Assembly (NCBI GenBank): GCA_028823855.1
Contig: JAPPFL010000065.1
Location: 1 to 64,000, forward strand
DNA from: Albidovulum sp.
GTDB taxonomy: Bacteria > Pseudomonadota > Alphaproteobacteria > Rhodobacterales > Rhodobacteraceae
DNA length: 64,000 nucleotides
Direction of reading: 5' to 3'
Shown: piece after piece, positions 46,101-55,058 of the stretch
Layout: the number at the start of each line of letters is the position of its first letter
Numbering within the stretch: position 1 is the stretch's first letter
The notes under the pieces: model-generated
The model's input: only the letters and a program-made list of their open reading frames with translations
What the model was told of the DNA's origin: nothing
The model's database searches: none
Made by a program: the position numbers and the translations under genes

Positions 46101-46598
46101 TCGAATATCCAGCGGCGCAAGTCGGGCAAGGGCAACGCCTACGCCTTTCTACAGCTTTCCGATGCAACCGCAGACTACGAAGCCGTAATGTACAGCGAAG
46201 CGCTCGACGCCTGCGAGAGCGTTCTCGAAATCGGGCGGCACGCGATATTTACAGTCAACGTCAAGGAAGAGTCCGGGCAAATAAGACTGTTCGCGCTTCG
46301 CGCCGAGGCAATTCCGGAACGGAGCGACGCAAGGGTGAACAACTTTCGCATTTTCATCGACGATTCGAAAGCGCCCGAGCATGTTAAGCGCATTCTCGAA
46401 AGAGTGCAGTCCTTGCGGGAACCCGCCGCCCGCAATCGGGGCGCAATCTTGTTTAGCCCGGTCGACAGTGAATTGAATTGCGATGTGGATATTGCCATTC
46501 CAGGCGAGTTTCGAACAGACAAAGAGGTTAGAAGAGCATTGGCCGGCGTACACGGCGTCGTGAAGGTTGAAGAATTCGCCGGCGCAACGTCGGCGTAG
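43125..46598 (+). CDS. dnaE: DNA polymerase III alpha subunit
   Basis: A 1157-residue C-family replicative polymerase. The N-terminal PHP domain starts FVHLRLHSEYSLLEGAV. The palm domain carries GPGRGSGAGSLVAY and the catalytic PDFDIDFCMDRR, and GGADLLRRAMGKK and NKSHAAVYALVSYQTAWLKA are also present. The C-terminal OB-fold region (GQIAATISNIQRRKSGKG) and tail are complete, so length is normal for DnaE1. It synthesises the chromosome with the beta clamp. Start is ATG 43125. It is the first intact gene after the decayed stretch. Confidence 0.96.
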   Translation: MDSQPRFVHLRLHSEYSLLEGAVRVGTIPELCARHGMPAVAVTDTGNMFCAIEFATKAAEKGIQPIPGMQASFRFEGFKPKNNLGGLPQIVLLGQNEEGYRNLLKLNSCMYTSLEVEICNIRIEDLEACSEGVICLTGGSTGPLGYLIAAGQFEEAGELALRLARIFPDRLYVEIQRHADSSGNRIELEKTTERGMVEIAYRNDLPLVATNDTFFPEESDFGWHDVLICIGEKSCVDQETDRRRLSPTHCFRSQDEMCDLFADIPEAIENTLEIARRCSFFPKMKAPILPKFAEDEIVELRRQAEAGLKERFAKIELAAPEEEYWKRLEFELETIEKMGFPGYFLIVAEFVKWAKGRDIPVGPGRGSGAGSLVAYSLTITDLDPIRYSLLFERFLNPERVSMPDFDIDFCMDRRDEVIRHIQQTYGSDRVAQIITYGTLKSKAAVRDVGRVLQQPYSKVDRLAKLLPREGAVNVPIAAARKEPALAKEESEDPSVNILLDHAQSIEGLLRNASTHAGGVVIGDRPLEELVPLYRDARSDMPVTQFDMKWVEAAGLVKFDILGSKTLTVIHNAVKLIEKSGERIDITAIPLDDKKTFELYGSAATDAVFQVESAGMKDALRRMNPTCLEDIVALVALYRPGPMENIPDYCDVKNGKSKRKKLHPKIDHVLDETQGIIVYQEQVMQIAQLLAGYSLGGADLLRRAMGKKIKSAMDAERPNFLKGSEKNGVPKSKANSIWELLAKFADYGFNKSHAAVYALVSYQTAWLKAHHPVEFMAAVMNCDIGDTDKLYHYAKEVNRLGIDLLRPCVNRSTSHFAADSGKISYALGGLKNVGIEAVKAIEVARGDKPFVSLFDFASRVDLKSIGKRSLEILAKAGGFEELNDNRRAVLASLDTLISYSATIKNERESAQMSLFGDMEAELEPPPLPAPKPWSDEEKYREEATAIGFYLSGHPLEAYSQLLSSMGILDYRQITEAAVNNQGSETSGQIAATISNIQRRKSGKGNAYAFLQLSDATADYEAVMYSEALDACESVLEIGRHAIFTVNVKEESGQIRLFALRAEAIPERSDARVNNFRIFIDDSKAPEHVKRILERVQSLREPAARNRGAILFSPVDSELNCDVDIAIPGEFRTDKEVRRALAGVHGVVKVEEFAGATSA

Positions 46599-46626
46599 CG
46601 CGGGCCGCGGCGATTCTTGCCCGCGC
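46598..46626 (+). terminator. Hairpin immediately after dnaE
   Basis: An 8-bp perfect stem (GCGCGGGC / GCCCGCGC) with a 13-base loop starts at the last base of the dnaE stop codon. There is no T-tract, so it could be a weak terminator or 3'-end stabiliser separating dnaE from hisS. Confidence 0.45.
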
Positions 46627-46680
46627 GCAGGCACTCGGCTAGAGAGCAACTGATTCCCTCCGCACGGAAAGATCAATTCT

Positions 46681-48186
46681 ATGGCGAAGAAAAAATCGGC
46701 GATTCGACGACCGAAAGCGGAAACGCCGAAGGGATTCAGGGATTATTTCGGCGAGCAAGTAGCGGTACGGCGCGACATGCTGGCGGCAATTGCCGAAGTC
46801 TACGAACTCTTCGGGTTTGAGCCGCTGGAGACGCCCGCAGTCGAGACCGTCGAAGCTCTCGGCAAATACCTTCCCGATACCGAAAGGCCGAACGAGGGCG
46901 TGTTCGCCTGGGAGGAGGACGACGGGAAATGGCTGGCGCTGAGATACGATTTGACTGCGCCGCTCGCTAGGGTGGCTGCCCAGTATCGCTTCGACCTGCC
47001 GAGCCCCTATCGCCGCTACGCCATGGGTCCGGTATGGCGAAACGAAAAGCCCGGCCCCGGCCGCTTCCGCCAGTTCTACCAATGCGACGCGGACACGGTC
47101 GGATCGTCGGCCACCGGGGCGGATGCCGAAATGTGCGCCGTAACCGCGTCTGTCTTGGAGGCGATCGGCATTGGCCGGGGGCGCTACCTGCTACGCCTGA
47201 ACAACAGGAAGATATTGGACGGCGTTCTTGAAACTGCGGGTCTTGCAGAAGCCGATGAGGGGAACGAGGATTATCGCCAGCGAACTACCGTTCTGCGCGC
47301 AATCGACAAGCTTGATCGCGTTGGCGCGGACGGAGTCCGCCAGCTCTTGCAAGATGGCCGCGAGGACGATAGCGGCGATTTCACGAAAGGAGCCGGCTTG
47401 TCGTCGGGCCAGGCCGAGCTGATTATGGCTTTCGTGGGCGCTCGGCAAAAGGACAACGCCGCGACATGCTCCGAATTGCGCCGCGCAGTTGCCGGATCGC
47501 CGAAAGGCACGGCGGGAATCGAAGAGCTTTTATCAATTCTCGATATTTTGTCGGGGCAAGGAATCGGAGAAAGCCGGCTTGCGGTTGACCCTTCCGTGGT
47601 CAGAGGGTTGGGATATTACACGGGACCGGTTTTCGAAGCGGAACTGGTTGCCAATCTCGACGAAGAATTAAACTCTGCCGCGCGCATTGGATCGGTGGCG
47701 GGCGGAGGTCGCTACGACGGCTTGGTCCGTCGGTTTACCGGCCAGGAAGTGCCTGCGACCGGAGTTTCGATCGGCGTCGACAGGCTCTCGGCGGTGCTTG
47801 CTGCAAGAGCATCGGCCGCCGGGGTTCAGTCCGAACGCGGGCCCGTCCTGATAACCGTTATGGATCGCGAGTGCATGTCGGGCTACCAGGCAATGGCGGA
47901 TGAAATCCGCCGATTGGGAATCCGCGCGGAAGTTTATCTCGGCAACGCGAGTAGTTTCGGTAGGCAGTTGAAATACGCCGACAAGCGCCGGTCGCCCGCG
48001 GCAGTGATCGAAGGCACGCAAGAGCGCGAACGGGGAATCGTTCAAATCAAGGATTTAATCGCGGGCGCGCGAGTCGCCAAGACTGCAACCCATGCGCAAT
48101 GGAAGTCTCGACCATCGCAGTTTGAAGTTGAAAGAGGCCAGCTTGCGTTCGCCATCAAACGATTGCTCGATGACACCAGGCGCTGA
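46681..48186 (+). CDS. hisS: Histidine--tRNA ligase
   Basis: A 501-residue class II aminoacyl-tRNA synthetase that charges tRNA-His. Motif 2 region [20 protein letters not shown] is followed by FYQCDAD, with [16 protein letters not shown] before it. The histidine motifs [15 protein letters not shown] and GGGRYDGLV and a C-terminal anticodon-binding domain are present. GGAAAG precedes the ATG. The sequence starts [15 protein letters not shown] after a short basic tail. Its 3' end overlaps hisZ by 17 bases. Confidence 0.96.
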   Translation: MAKKKSAIRRPKAETPKGFRDYFGEQVAVRRDMLAAIAEVYELFGFEPLETPAVETVEALGKYLPDTERPNEGVFAWEEDDGKWLALRYDLTAPLARVAAQYRFDLPSPYRRYAMGPVWRNEKPGPGRFRQFYQCDADTVGSSATGADAEMCAVTASVLEAIGIGRGRYLLRLNNRKILDGVLETAGLAEADEGNEDYRQRTTVLRAIDKLDRVGADGVRQLLQDGREDDSGDFTKGAGLSSGQAELIMAFVGARQKDNAATCSELRRAVAGSPKGTAGIEELLSILDILSGQGIGESRLAVDPSVVRGLGYYTGPVFEAELVANLDEELNSAARIGSVAGGGRYDGLVRRFTGQEVPATGVSIGVDRLSAVLAARASAAGVQSERGPVLITVMDRECMSGYQAMADEIRRLGIRAEVYLGNASSFGRQLKYADKRRSPAAVIEGTQERERGIVQIKDLIAGARVAKTATHAQWKSRPSQFEVERGQLAFAIKRLLDDTRR

Positions 48187-49294
48187 CTTCGTGCCGCGAC
48201 AGCCCGAGGGAACCAAACGCGAGGCCCAGCGTCTTTTTTCTTTTTTCAAGGCGGCAGGAGGAATCTCGATCGACACCGAGATTCTACAGCCGGCCGGAAC
48301 ATTACTGGACTTGTACGGGGAGGATATCAGATCCCGCGCGTTCGTTTTGAACGATCCGGATAGAGGCGAACTTGTGCTTCGACCGGATTTTACCGTGCCC
48401 GTTTCAACGTATCATTTGTCCGCCAAAGCGGACAGGCAGCGCTATGTTTATTTGGGCACGGTTTTTCGAAGACAGTTGGGATCGGTCCCGAGGCCCGCCG
48501 AGTATCTGCAAGTGGGATTCGAGGATTTGGGCAGGTTTGATACCGCTCGGGCCGACGCGGAAGCCTTTGCGCTGGTTTCGGATGCGCTTGGCGGAACGGC
48601 GTTCCGTCCGGCGACCGGAGACTTGGGAATATTGATTGCGGCAGTCGAGGGGCTAGATACGGCGGCAAGGCGAAAAAGTGCGCTTTTGCGCCACATTTGG
48701 CGGCCCGCGCGGTTCCGGTCCCTGCTTGAGAGATTCAGCAGCGCAACGATTTCTCCGGCTCGCGAAAAACTGCTTCGTTCGGTCGAGCAAAGGCCTGTAG
48801 CGGAACTGGTGGAAGCCGCAGGCCAGCTAGCTGGCGAACGAACTGTCGCCGAAATCGAGGATAGGATCGAAGCCCTTTCGGAGGATGCGGCGACTCCTCC
48901 GCTGGAAAAAAAGCAGGTGGAAGCGTTGGAATTCCTGCAGCGGCAGCGCGGGACTTCTACGGACGCTTACGAAAAACTGCGGCGGCTTGAGAGCGATTTG
49001 CCCGGAATAAAGCCCGTTCTCGACAAAATGTCGGAAAGGCTGGGGCAATTGGAAAGTTGCGGAGTTGACGTAGACTCGCTGGATTTCGATTCCAGTTTCG
49101 GGAGAACGATGCTGGAATATTACGACGGGTTCGTATTCGGGTTTTATTCTCCGGCGCGATCCAATCAGCCCTTTGCGGCATCCGGAGGTCGGTACGGCGC
49201 GCTGACGCGAATTATCAGCAAAGGCAAAGAGATTCCCGCCGTAGGTGCAATCGTTCGTCCGGCTATCGTGCGGGAACAGGAGTTGCGGGGCTGA
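48170..49294 (+). CDS. hisZ: ATP phosphoribosyltransferase regulatory subunit
   Basis: A 374-residue HisS-like protein without tRNA-charging function that activates and gives feedback control to the short HisG. It retains the synthetase fold ([52 protein letters not shown]) but not the histidine-activating residues. ATG 48170 ([14 protein letters not shown]) is preferred over an upstream in-frame ATG at 48092, which would lie deep in hisS. Its stop overlaps the hisG ATG by one base. Confidence 0.92.
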   Translation: MTPGADFVPRQPEGTKREAQRLFSFFKAAGGISIDTEILQPAGTLLDLYGEDIRSRAFVLNDPDRGELVLRPDFTVPVSTYHLSAKADRQRYVYLGTVFRRQLGSVPRPAEYLQVGFEDLGRFDTARADAEAFALVSDALGGTAFRPATGDLGILIAAVEGLDTAARRKSALLRHIWRPARFRSLLERFSSATISPAREKLLRSVEQRPVAELVEAAGQLAGERTVAEIEDRIEALSEDAATPPLEKKQVEALEFLQRQRGTSTDAYEKLRRLESDLPGIKPVLDKMSERLGQLESCGVDVDSLDFDSSFGRTMLEYYDGFVFGFYSPARSNQPFAASGGRYGALTRIISKGKEIPAVGAIVRPAIVREQELRG

Positions 49295-50025
49295 TGGCTG
49301 TAAGGCTTGGCCTGCCGTCGAAGGGCAGGCTCCAGGAGGGAACCGTTGACTGGTTCCATTCCAGGGGATTGAGAATAGGCGGGGTTGGGGGCGAGCGAGG
49401 CTATTCGGGCGAGGCGGAAGGCATCGAAGGAATCGAGGTTTTTTTCCTTTCCGCCGGAGAAATTCCGCGCGATCTCGCCTCCGGTCGAATCCACGTCGGC
49501 GTGACGGGAATCGACGTAGTTCGCGAAAACTTGCCGGATTGGCCGTCGAAAGTCGGCGAGATCGCGCGCCTTGGCTTCGGATTTGCGGATCTTGTCGTTG
49601 CCGTGCCGGCGGCTTGGATCGATGTCGACAGTTTGGACGATCTTGACGCGGTCGCAGCTCAGTTTCGCCGGGTTCACGGCCGAAGGCTAAGAATTGCAAC
49701 CAAATACCACCGCCTCGTGCGGGAATTTCTAAGCGAGGTCGGGGTTGCCGACTACCAGCTGGTCGACAGCCGCGGCGCCACGGAAGGAACCGTTGCGAAT
49801 GGCGCGGCGGAAGCTATCGCGGATATTTCGTCAACCGGTCGCACGCTGGAAGTCAACGGACTCAAACGGCTTGACGATGGACTAGTCCTGCGCTCGGAAG
49901 CGGCGCTATTTTTGTCCAGGGCCGCCGATCTCGAGCCGCACGATCGCAAGACCCTTTCGGATATCGAAGGAAAATTCCGCCTACGTTTCGATATTTGGGA
50001 GACGGGGACGAACGACACCGATTGA
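49294..50025 (+). CDS. hisG: ATP phosphoribosyltransferase catalytic subunit, short form
   Basis: A 243-residue enzyme for the first step of histidine biosynthesis, joining ATP and PRPP. Start VRLGLPSKGRLQEGT, middle GRIHVGVTGIDVVRENL, RIATKYHRLVREFLSE, and the PRPP loop GATEGTVANGAAEAIADI are typical. It lacks the C-terminal regulatory domain of long HisG and so depends on HisZ, encoded just upstream. Its last 45 bases overlap the 3' end of the convergent DUF1489 gene. Confidence 0.95.
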   Translation: MAVRLGLPSKGRLQEGTVDWFHSRGLRIGGVGGERGYSGEAEGIEGIEVFFLSAGEIPRDLASGRIHVGVTGIDVVRENLPDWPSKVGEIARLGFGFADLVVAVPAAWIDVDSLDDLDAVAAQFRRVHGRRLRIATKYHRLVREFLSEVGVADYQLVDSRGATEGTVANGAAEAIADISSTGRTLEVNGLKRLDDGLVLRSEAALFLSRAADLEPHDRKTLSDIEGKFRLRFDIWETGTNDTD

Positions 50026-50475
50026 ATCGAGTTGCGCGTCAAGATGGTCGGGCAAGGCATCGTCGCGGACATTCGAAGAGCAAATATCCGCCGGGCTATC
50101 CTGCGGCTTAAGGTATCGCCAGCCTTGAAACGGCCTTCTAGGCTGGCGAAGCGTACGAATGATATTTCCATCGAAGACTATGGCGCATCTGCGAATTCCA
50201 TCATTGCACATTCGATAGTCTAGTCCGACGACGCGCTGCCGCGCCTGAATGAACCCGTCGATGACCCAATATAATGAGCCGCCGTTCAATACGTCGTCTG
50301 CTCTTTTGGGCCGCATTCTCGTAAGATGGAACGGAGGCGCATCGCTGAATCGCCTTTTTTGCCAAATTTCCAAATCCTGAACCGAATGCGCGCCGACGCA
50401 AAGTTTGACTAGATTGATTCGGCTCTCGCATTCTTCGGGCGAGCCTTCGGACATCCGAACCGAATTCAATCGCAT
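49981..50475 (-). CDS. DUF1489 family protein
   Basis: A 164-residue cytosolic protein of a family found almost only in Alphaproteobacteria (family knowledge). Matching blocks are INLVKLCVGAHSVQDLEIWQ, TRMRPKRADDVLNGGSLYWV, IQARQRVVGLD, DGIRRCAIVFD and PRRPFQGWRYLKPQDSPADI. Function unknown. It has about 20 more N-terminal residues than usual; ATG 50454 is an alternative start. It converges on and overlaps hisG by 45 bases. The last part beyond the family core (RPRLPNIET) may come from that overlap. Confidence 0.85.
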   Translation of the reverse strand: MRLNSVRMSEGSPEECESRINLVKLCVGAHSVQDLEIWQKRRFSDAPPFHLTRMRPKRADDVLNGGSLYWVIDGFIQARQRVVGLDYRMCNDGIRRCAIVFDGNIIRTLRQPRRPFQGWRYLKPQDSPADICSSNVRDDALPDHLDAQLDSIGVVRPRLPNIET

Positions 50476-51399
50476 CGGCCGTATCGCCGCGTGACTTCGA
50501 CAAACTCCCGGTGGTCCTGCGCTCTGCAGACCTTGCCGCCCGGACCCGGCGGTGCCATGTCTTCGGTGGTGACTCGGGAGTTGATCACTGCATCCTCAAC
50601 CGATTCTACCGCTGATATTGTAGATGTCGCCGGAATCCGCACGTTCGCGGGTTCCTCACCCGACCGATGCGCGTCAATTAGCATCATGGGAATCGGATTC
50701 ACAACTGACTATACGAGAATTAATCGCTTGAATAGTTGCCGCCTAGCGAACCGCCCCGTCCCATTGCAACGGTTGCGGGGTGCGCTATCCTATTCGATAC
50801 GGGAAGGTTCCTGTCATACGAAGAATGCCGCTTGGCGCGGCGGCAGCCGGATAGTGGTCAGGGCCGCTCCGACCGAGGCTTCAATTCCGGCCTCGTCATT
50901 TGGCCTTTTAAGAGCATGCCGGTTGAACTGCGACGTCGTAATGTTGAACGAACTGGAGGAAACTTCGGAATCACCCGAGGGCTCTCGCGTTCCGCCATCG
51001 CCCAACGGTTGATCGCCCTGGTTTGGAAATGCCTCGGCGCGAATTTGAATCGAATGGGCCAGCGGCGCGAGAAGATTTCCGCTTTGACTTCGCAGTCGGC
51101 TAAACGCAGCAAGAGCGGTTCGCCAGAGAGATTCAACATGCCGCAATTCCGCGGTCCAGGGACGAATCGCGTTCGCGTTGGCCTGGACGGCGCCTCGAAC
51201 CTTTGCAGGCGCGCCGCGCGGAGCTGATGGTGGCTGTAAGCCGCGCTGCCTTATGTCCCTGTCCGGTTGCTTACCTAGCCTAAAGGTGATGCCGGGCCCG
51301 CCATGCGCGGCGCCGACTGCGGGGCTTCCTGCTCCAGTTGATAGCGCGTTCCAATCGGATTGCGCTTGCCCGCTTTCGCGTTCGGCTGGCAGGTAGGGT
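50476..51399. other. Gene-free stretch
   Basis: About 920 bases between DUF1489 and the HigBA relic. Long but unconvincing frames exist on both strands around 50740-51230; none resembles a known family and they overlap each other. Probably decayed sequence. Confidence 0.3.
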
Positions 51400-51642
51400 C
51401 GTTCCTTGGGCGAAAATTCGTCGATGCCGTGCCAAGAGAAAGACCGCTAAGTCGATCCCCTCGCGCCGTCCGACCTCGACTCGCCCGGATACCGGTTTCA
51501 CCCGGTGAACGGCGACCCGAAAGGGCACGGGAGCATCTCCATTTCCGGCAATCGGCGCACAGTCTTCCTTTTCGAAGATGGCGATGTCTACGACGTTGAT
51601 TTGATCGATTACCATTACCTGGAGGCCGCAACGCGGCGATGA
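51400..51642 (+). pseudogene. HigB (RelE/ParE-type) toxin relic
   Basis: The plus-strand frame reads SDLDSPGYRFHPVNGDPKGH, then GSISISGNRRTVFLFEDGDV and YDVDLIDYH before a TGA at 51640-51642. This is the C-terminal half of HigB-type mRNA interferases (P-x-x-RLHPLKGDLKG, SVSGNWRI-FRF, AYDVDLIDYH). The N-terminal half is broken by in-frame TAG and TAA codons. The usual Trp of SGNWR is Arg. Its stop overlaps the antitoxin ATG as ATGA, preserving the original toxin-then-antitoxin order. Confidence 0.7.
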
Positions 51643-51902
51643 GCAATCCCTTGCGTCCCTGTCGCAGTATCCGGGAGAACGGCCCGGGGCCGCTCGGTTT
51701 GATCTTAGCCCGAGCGCCAAAAGTAATGGGCGTGGCTCGCCGCTCTCTCTCGCGGGCGTTCAACTGGCTCGCAGCCATCTCCCCGGAAAAAGCAATTCGC
51801 CTGGAATAGCTAGGTAGGCCGGTCCAATGCGGAGTTCTGGTCGCGCGGGAAGATCACGTGCAAGCCCGCAAAGAAGATAACCGAATCATCGTCGAGCGAT
51901 AC
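51639..51902 (+). pseudogene. HigA (XRE-family) antitoxin relic
   Basis: Reading from ATG 51639 gives a decayed helix-turn-helix: GPLGLILARAPKVMGVARRS, then LSRAFNWLAAISPEKAIRLE followed by TAG at 51807-51809. The conserved order (PLGLS..[30 protein letters not shown]) is clear. A tail in another frame, QARKEDNRIIVERY near 51860-51902, matches the usual HigA end (DLAQARK..). So at least one frameshift and a stop have destroyed it. Confidence 0.68.
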
Positions 51903-52520
51903 ATGTCGCTAAAGCGGCCCGCATCGGCTACCCGCCGCGATTGGCGCTGGAAGTGCGGCGATGAAAAATCCGGCCGCGATAGTCATTCGATCGCACATTG
52001 GGTTACCCATTCGAGTTCTGTGCCGTCGTCAGAGGTCGTGGCCCTCCGCCAACGCGACGCTCGGTCGTCAAGATCAACGCGTAATTTTGGGCCGGTCGGC
52101 GCTCCTTCAAACCGAACCCGAACACCGCAAGAATGTACCTGTTCGTTCAGCGTGAGATGGAGTTGAGCAGACAACCGGACCCAACCATCCTCGCCCTGGC
52201 GGAACCCAAAACCGTAGATGGTTCCGCGACGGCATCGCCGGCTGACCGAACGAACCAGCGGAATGGTGGAGGACGGTCTGCCGCCGCCCGATTCCGCCGG
52301 CAAGAGCCCCGATTTGAGAGTATTTGAAATTCAGTTTGATGGCCGGGCCTGCGTATACCGCTCGTAAATGACGAAAGGGGAAGAACATCCGGGGCCAGCT
52401 GACGATAGGGCTTGATTCGACGCATCGAGTTCGTCTTTTTTTCACAAGGATATGCCGATAAGGCACGAATCGAAGCAGGAAAATTTAGGCATATTCGCGA
52501 AAACCGGCGGGTTTGTCCCG
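51903..52520. other. Gene-free stretch
   Basis: About 620 bases between the HigA and transposase relics. A minus-strand run near 51990-52230 looks protein-like (VRLSAQLHLTLNEQVHSCGV) but was not matched to a family. Confidence 0.3.
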
Positions 52521-53210
52521 GCCGACAGAGAGCGTGGAACGGGATCAAGGACATGCTTCCCGGCAGGCGGGGGCTCGCTGGGAAGGACGGCGGCCGACAG
52601 CAGCTTGATTTTGGAAGCGGCGGTCCGGCGGGTTCGAACCGGATCGCCGCGTCGTGACTTTCCATCGGAACTCGGCAACCGGATCAGCGTTTTCGTTCGC
52701 TTTCGGCGCCGGGCCGGGAACGGGTTTTCGAAGGCGTTTTCAAGGAGATGTCCGGTTCGTTCTACCTCGATTGGCGCAGGTAGACGGCACCGCGGTCCGG
52801 GCGCGCACGAAGGCTTCGGGCGGAAAAGGGGGCTTTGCGGCGCAGGCGATCGGAAGATCCCGGGGAGGCCCGGCGACAAAGATCGCGGCACTTGTCGACC
52901 CCCTGGGCTATCTGGCCCGTTTTTAGCTGGTTCCCGGGCAGACGCAAGATCCGGCGGGCTTGCCGCCTCTGCCGGGCGGCCTGGAAATCGGAGCCCTGAT
53001 CGGCGACAAGGCCTTCGATTCCGAGAGGCTGATTGAGAAGCTAGAAGCGCGCGGCGGCGAAAACTTCGAATTCAACAGGAATGCCAAGCGCAGCTGCGAC
53101 ATTGAGATGTGCAAATGGCGGCGCCAGATCGAGAATTTCTCTGCAAAATCAAGAAGTTCAGGGCAAATTCGACGCGTTGCGACAAGACGGTCGCCGGCTT
53201 CCGCCTCTGC
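52521..53210 (+). pseudogene. IS5-family (IS427-like) transposase relic
   Basis: Fragments in changing frames follow the family order: WNGIKDMLPGRRG, RRVRTGSPRRDFPSELGN with SVFVRFRR, VDGTAVRAR, GGKGGFAAQAIGRSRGGPAT with KIAALVDPLGYLARF, GALIGDKAFDSERLIEKLEA, WRRQIENFSAK and KIKKFRANSTRCDKTVAGF. The DDE residues can be placed (VDGT, GDKAFD, QIENF). There are several frameshifts and a TAG near 52925. No terminal inverted repeats were identified by eye. It is inactive. Confidence 0.72.
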
Positions 53211-53489
53211 GAGGGCAGACGCGAATCGCGCTTGATCCCAGTGCCCGCCGATACGCGCAACCCCGTCCTGTCATCCAAAGTTTCGCAGGCTTTCATCTTG
53301 ATCGTTGCGCGATATTGGCATGTCAACAGCGGACCCCGATATCATTTGGCGGCAAATGTCCACATGAAAGCCGCTCCGCCGCGATATCCGAATCCCGGCG
53401 ACGGGATGCTCGCAACCGTTCCATATCGGATTTGGTTTAAGTTCCGGTTTAAGATTTCAGGCCGGCCGCGCGAGCGAAGATGCGGGTAT

Positions 53490-54521
53490 TTAGATTCTAC
53501 CGGGGCCCGGACCTGTAGAGGCGCCTTCGACAAGGTCGACTTCCCACAATTCCTGGATCGGCGATAATTCAGGCTTTTCTATAATGTCGATCAACAGTTC
53601 CGAACAGCGGCGTCCGGCATCCCGCACGGAAGACCTTGTGGCGGTGAACATTGGGATTTCGCCGGAATTCCCCAAATAAGACAGAACGTCATCGTGGATC
53701 ACGATTGAAATGTCTCGGCCGAGACGGAGGCCTAGTTCCTGGACTGCGCGCCGCGCTCCGATGGCGGGCAGGATCGATGACACCACAAACGCTGTCGGCG
53801 GGTCGGGCAGCCCTATCATTTCGTGAACCGAATCGCGCCCGTACGGTTCGGTCATGTCGCCCGAACGCATCAAGTCGGGATCAGGGCGCACTCCCCTTTG
53901 AAGCAGGGCCTCTTCGTAGCCTAGTCGCCTGCGGTGAGCAAAGTTCAGGATTTCCAGCCCGTTGATAAGGCCAATTCGGCGATGTTCCAGATCCAGAAGG
54001 TAGTCGGTCGCCCTGCGGAATGCGCTGCGATTGTTAATGTCGACCCAGGAATAGTCTGTCTGTTCCCTTGAGGAGCGTCCGTGAACCACGAACGGAAGCC
54101 CGATTTCGTTCAAAATTTCGATGCGCGGATCGGAAATGTGCGGCGCTTGCAAAATTATTCCGTCAACGGAGGATTTCTGCGCCATAGTTCGGTAGGCATT
54201 TTCCAATTCCATATCATTCACGACCGTCAGGAGCATTTCGTAGCCCCTGCTGGTGTACGTTTCGCCGGCGCCGGCGACAAAGTCGAAAAATATCGGGTTT
54301 ACGATTTCACGCTTCGATGACACCGGCACGACATGGCCGATCGCCTTCGATCGCCCGGTCGCAAGCCGTGTTGCGAAAGCATTCGGCCTGTAGTTATATT
54401 GCCGCGCTGCCTGAAGGACTCGCGATCGGGTTTGCTGGCTGACCTCGGGATAGCCGTTCAGCGCGCGGCTGACTGTCGTTTGGGAGAGCCCGAGAGTCTC
54501 AGAAAGCTGCTTGAGGTTCAT
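53490..54521 (-). CDS. aglR: LacI-family transcriptional regulator, AglR-like
   Basis: A 343-residue repressor. The N-terminal helix-turn-helix MNLKQLSETLGLSQTTVSRA and NGYPEVSQQTRSRV are intact, as is the hinge helix (RLATGRSKAIGHVV). A periplasmic-binding-like sugar sensor domain follows. It is adjacent to, and on the same strand as, the alpha-glucoside-type importer genes, so it probably controls them. A perfect 14-bp palindrome lies 46 bases upstream of its ATG, and another lies upstream of the binding-protein gene. The assignment to AglR rests on context and general resemblance. Confidence 0.85.
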   Translation of the reverse strand: MNLKQLSETLGLSQTTVSRALNGYPEVSQQTRSRVLQAARQYNYRPNAFATRLATGRSKAIGHVVPVSSKREIVNPIFFDFVAGAGETYTSRGYEMLLTVVNDMELENAYRTMAQKSSVDGIILQAPHISDPRIEILNEIGLPFVVHGRSSREQTDYSWVDINNRSAFRRATDYLLDLEHRRIGLINGLEILNFAHRRRLGYEEALLQRGVRPDPDLMRSGDMTEPYGRDSVHEMIGLPDPPTAFVVSSILPAIGARRAVQELGLRLGRDISIVIHDDVLSYLGNSGEIPMFTATRSSVRDAGRRCSELLIDIIEKPELSPIQELWEVDLVEGASTGPGPGRI

Positions 54522-55058
54522 TTCGCTAAAAATCGCAAATGACGGATTTCGATTGATTGCTGGAACGAATTTGCAAATTCATCTCAACGTTCAATTTTTT
54601 TGCGACCTCAATTCGAAAATTGATTCAACCACCGCGAAAATCCGCGAAAGCCAAGGGCAAGAAACGCAGCCATTAGGTATTCGTTTCCAGTATGGCGGCA
54701 GGGGCGTGGTACGCGATACCGGAAAGACGCGTATTGCCGGATTGGTTCAATCGTGGATGAATTGCATCAAAATCGCCGCATATTCTTGCCGGTGCCGTTG
54801 AAGAAGTGCCATTCCGAATGTAGCATCCTTTGCAGCGAATAATCGAAACACCGGAAGACCTAACAAACTGTTTGGTGACGGTACGCGCGCCAACGGTCGC
54901 GGAGAAGCGACATCTGCCTTGGTGATCGGGAGCATGAGCCGTTCCGAAACGCGGCGGCGGTCGGATGCCAAACCGCAATGAATGGAATTCTCTTTTGGTA
55001 CGCCGATGGCGAAGTAGGTACTTGGACAATGTAATCAATGCCTTAGCCCGGTGCCTCG
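54522..55058. other. Intergenic region between aglK and aglR
   Basis: About 540 bases containing the presumed aglR promoter and the palindrome at 54567-54580. A second, imperfect repeat TCAATT-CGAA-AATTGA lies at 54608-54623. No gene or relic was recognised in the rest. Confidence 0.4.
54567..54580. promoter_or_regulatory. Palindrome upstream of aglR, candidate operator
   Basis: GAATTTGCAAATTC is a perfect 14-bp palindrome centred about 52 bases upstream of the regulator start codon. Position and symmetry suit autoregulation by a dimeric repressor. Its sequence differs from the palindrome at 60478-60491, so it may serve another regulator. Confidence 0.35.

Noticed and set aside
52628-52640. 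GGGTTCGAACC, resembling a tRNA T-loop
   Set aside because: No cloverleaf can be drawn around it, and it falls within the readable transposase relic.
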